This document shows positions 5,754 through 6,828 of a stretch of DNA of 6,828 nt, piece after piece. The notes under the pieces are model-generated. The model worked only from the letters and a program-made list of their open reading frames with translations. It had not been told where the DNA came from and did not search any database. The translations under genes were made by a program, and so were the position numbers. The stretch covers positions 1 through 6,828 of the forward strand of contig JAJQIP010000076.1 of the NCBI GenBank assembly GCA_021199145.1. Reading direction: 5' to 3'. The stretch is from Porphyromonadaceae bacterium. Lineage in GTDB: Bacteria; Bacteroidota; Bacteroidia; Bacteroidales; UBA11471. The first letter of the stretch is position 1; each line of letters begins with the position of its first letter.

Positions 5754-6815
5754 CTATTTGTTGATAATGACCATTTGTTGCCGTATAGACTCTTCATGAA
5801 TGGCCGCATAGATGGTTTTCATAAATTCACCATCTATTTCCAAATCCAGAGCTTGATTGACACGTTTGTTCAGAATCTCATCGTAACGGGCTGTCTGCAA
5901 AATGGGCATATCGTGTTCCTTTTTGTATCGGCCTATTTCTCGGGAGATACGCATACGTTTGGAGAGCAGGTCGAGCAACTGGTTATCGAGATCATCGATT
6001 TGACGTCGTAGTTCCTTGAGGTTTTCCGTACTTTGTGAAGTCTCCCGAATAATAAGCATATCGAGGATGTAGGTCAATACCTCAGGGGTAACTTGTTGGG
6101 GTGCATCGCTCCAGGCTGCGTCGGGATTACAATGTGATTCAATAATGAGTCCATCAAATCCCAAATCCATAGCCTGTTGGCATAGTGGAGCGATAAGGTC
6201 ACGTTTACCTCCGATATGGCTGGGATCACATAAAATGGGGAGATTCGGGAACCGGCGGCGTAGTTCGATGGGAATATGCCATTGTGGAAGATTCCGGTAT
6301 ATTCTTTTGTCGTAGGCGCTGAATCCTCGGTGAATAACTCCGATTTTACGTATGCCGGCGTTGTAGATACGTTCTATGCCCCCAATCCATAGTTCGATGT
6401 CGGGATTGACCGGGTTTTTTATCAATACAGGAATATTCACCCCCTTTAGTGCATTGGCTATTTCCTGCATGGAGAAAGGGTTGGCAGAGGTACGAGCCCC
6501 TATCCAAAGAATATCTATCCCGTATTTTAAAGCTTCAAATACGTGATATTGGTTGGCCACTTCGGTAGCTACATACATACCGGTTTCTTCTTTTACCCGT
6601 TTTAACCAGGGTAATCCGATAGTGCCTACCCCTTCAAATCCGCCTGGTTTAGTACGGGGTTTCCATATCCCGGCCCGGAATATTTTGATTCCAATCCCGG
6701 CCAGTTTTTTAGCCGTTTCAAGTACTTGTTCTTCAGTTTCCGCACTGCAGGGTCCAGCAATGATTAACGTACGATTATTTTCGATACCCGGAAGGGAAAG
6801 CGGTTCCAGATTCAT
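5754..6815 (-). CDS. Bifunctional DAHP synthase (type I-beta) / chorismate mutase (AroQ)
   Basis: This fusion enzyme condenses phosphoenolpyruvate with erythrose 4-phosphate to DAHP, the first shikimate-pathway step. It also converts chorismate to prephenate, the first step toward Phe and Tyr. Residues 1-260 form the DAHP synthase barrel without an N-terminal extension. It shows GPCSAE (21-26, metal-ligand Cys23), RAGIWKPRT (47-55), GARTSANP (106-113), IKNPVNP (132-138), HRG (162-164), CDPSHIGGKR (196-205) and ESH (226-228). Residues 263-353 are an AroQ-type mutase. Aligned by eye with the E. coli P-protein mutase, Arg270, Arg287, Lys298, Arg310, Ser343 and Gln347 match active-site Arg11, Arg28, Lys39, Arg51, Ser84 and Gln88. 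In characterised fusions of this kind (Prevotella nigrescens) prephenate binding to the mutase inhibits DAHP synthase, so similar control is inferred. The start at 6815 fits relatives (MELE...SLPGI), but the frame stays open to the window edge. tyrA follows 6 bp downstream. Symbols aroF, aroA and aroG are all used for this family, so I give none. Confidence 0.95.
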   Translation of the reverse strand: MNLEPLSLPGIENNRTLIIAGPCSAETEEQVLETAKKLAGIGIKIFRAGIWKPRTKPGGFEGVGTIGLPWLKRVKEETGMYVATEVANQYHVFEALKYGIDILWIGARTSANPFSMQEIANALKGVNIPVLIKNPVNPDIELWIGGIERIYNAGIRKIGVIHRGFSAYDKRIYRNLPQWHIPIELRRRFPNLPILCDPSHIGGKRDLIAPLCQQAMDLGFDGLIIESHCNPDAAWSDAPQQVTPEVLTYILDMLIIRETSQSTENLKELRRQIDDLDNQLLDLLSKRMRISREIGRYKKEHDMPILQTARYDEILNKRVNQALDLEIDGEFMKTIYAAIHEESIRQQMVIINK

Positions 6816-6828
6816 GTCTATTTCTGCC

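Overview
The window looks like ordinary core chromosome of a Bacteroidales bacterium (phylum Bacteroidota). The evidence is protein-level resemblance, recalled from family knowledge, to Bacteroides, Parabacteroides and Prevotella proteins. In particular there is a DAHP synthase with a C-terminal chorismate mutase, a short TyrA without an ACT domain, and a PyrF N-terminus of the large type-2 kind. None of the visible start codons has a well-placed Shine-Dalgarno sequence, and the intergenic regions carry TAnnTTTG-type -7 elements, both typical of the phylum. I cannot assign a genus. I see no mobile element, CRISPR array, tRNA or rRNA.

Layout from left to right. Minus strand: the 5' part of pyrF (cut by the left edge), preceded 25 bp upstream by prfA (release factor 1). 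A 148 bp gap then holds the probable terminator of lon, a weak prfA promoter candidate and a pair of 9-bp direct repeats. Next comes a full-length lon (LonA protease, minus strand). A 224 bp divergent intergenic region separates lon from the only plus-strand gene, trmN6 (tRNA1Val A37 N6-methyltransferase). After a 45 bp convergent gap lie tyrA (prephenate dehydrogenase) and the fused DAHP synthase/chorismate mutase gene. These last two are on the minus strand, 6 bp apart, and clearly form one operon whose upstream part lies beyond the right edge.

Functional logic. The right-hand pair covers the first committed step of the shikimate pathway, the chorismate-to-prephenate branch step, and the prephenate-to-4-hydroxyphenylpyruvate step toward tyrosine. 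The other genes are housekeeping: translation termination, tRNA modification, proteolysis and UMP synthesis. I found no convincing undescribed system. The points most worth a second look are small regulatory signals: a 14-bp perfect palindrome and a tandem 8-bp repeat in the lon leader, facing divergent promoters, and the direct repeats ahead of prfA. A non-canonical substrate-site motif in TyrA and two substituted positions in the chorismate mutase active site are also listed.
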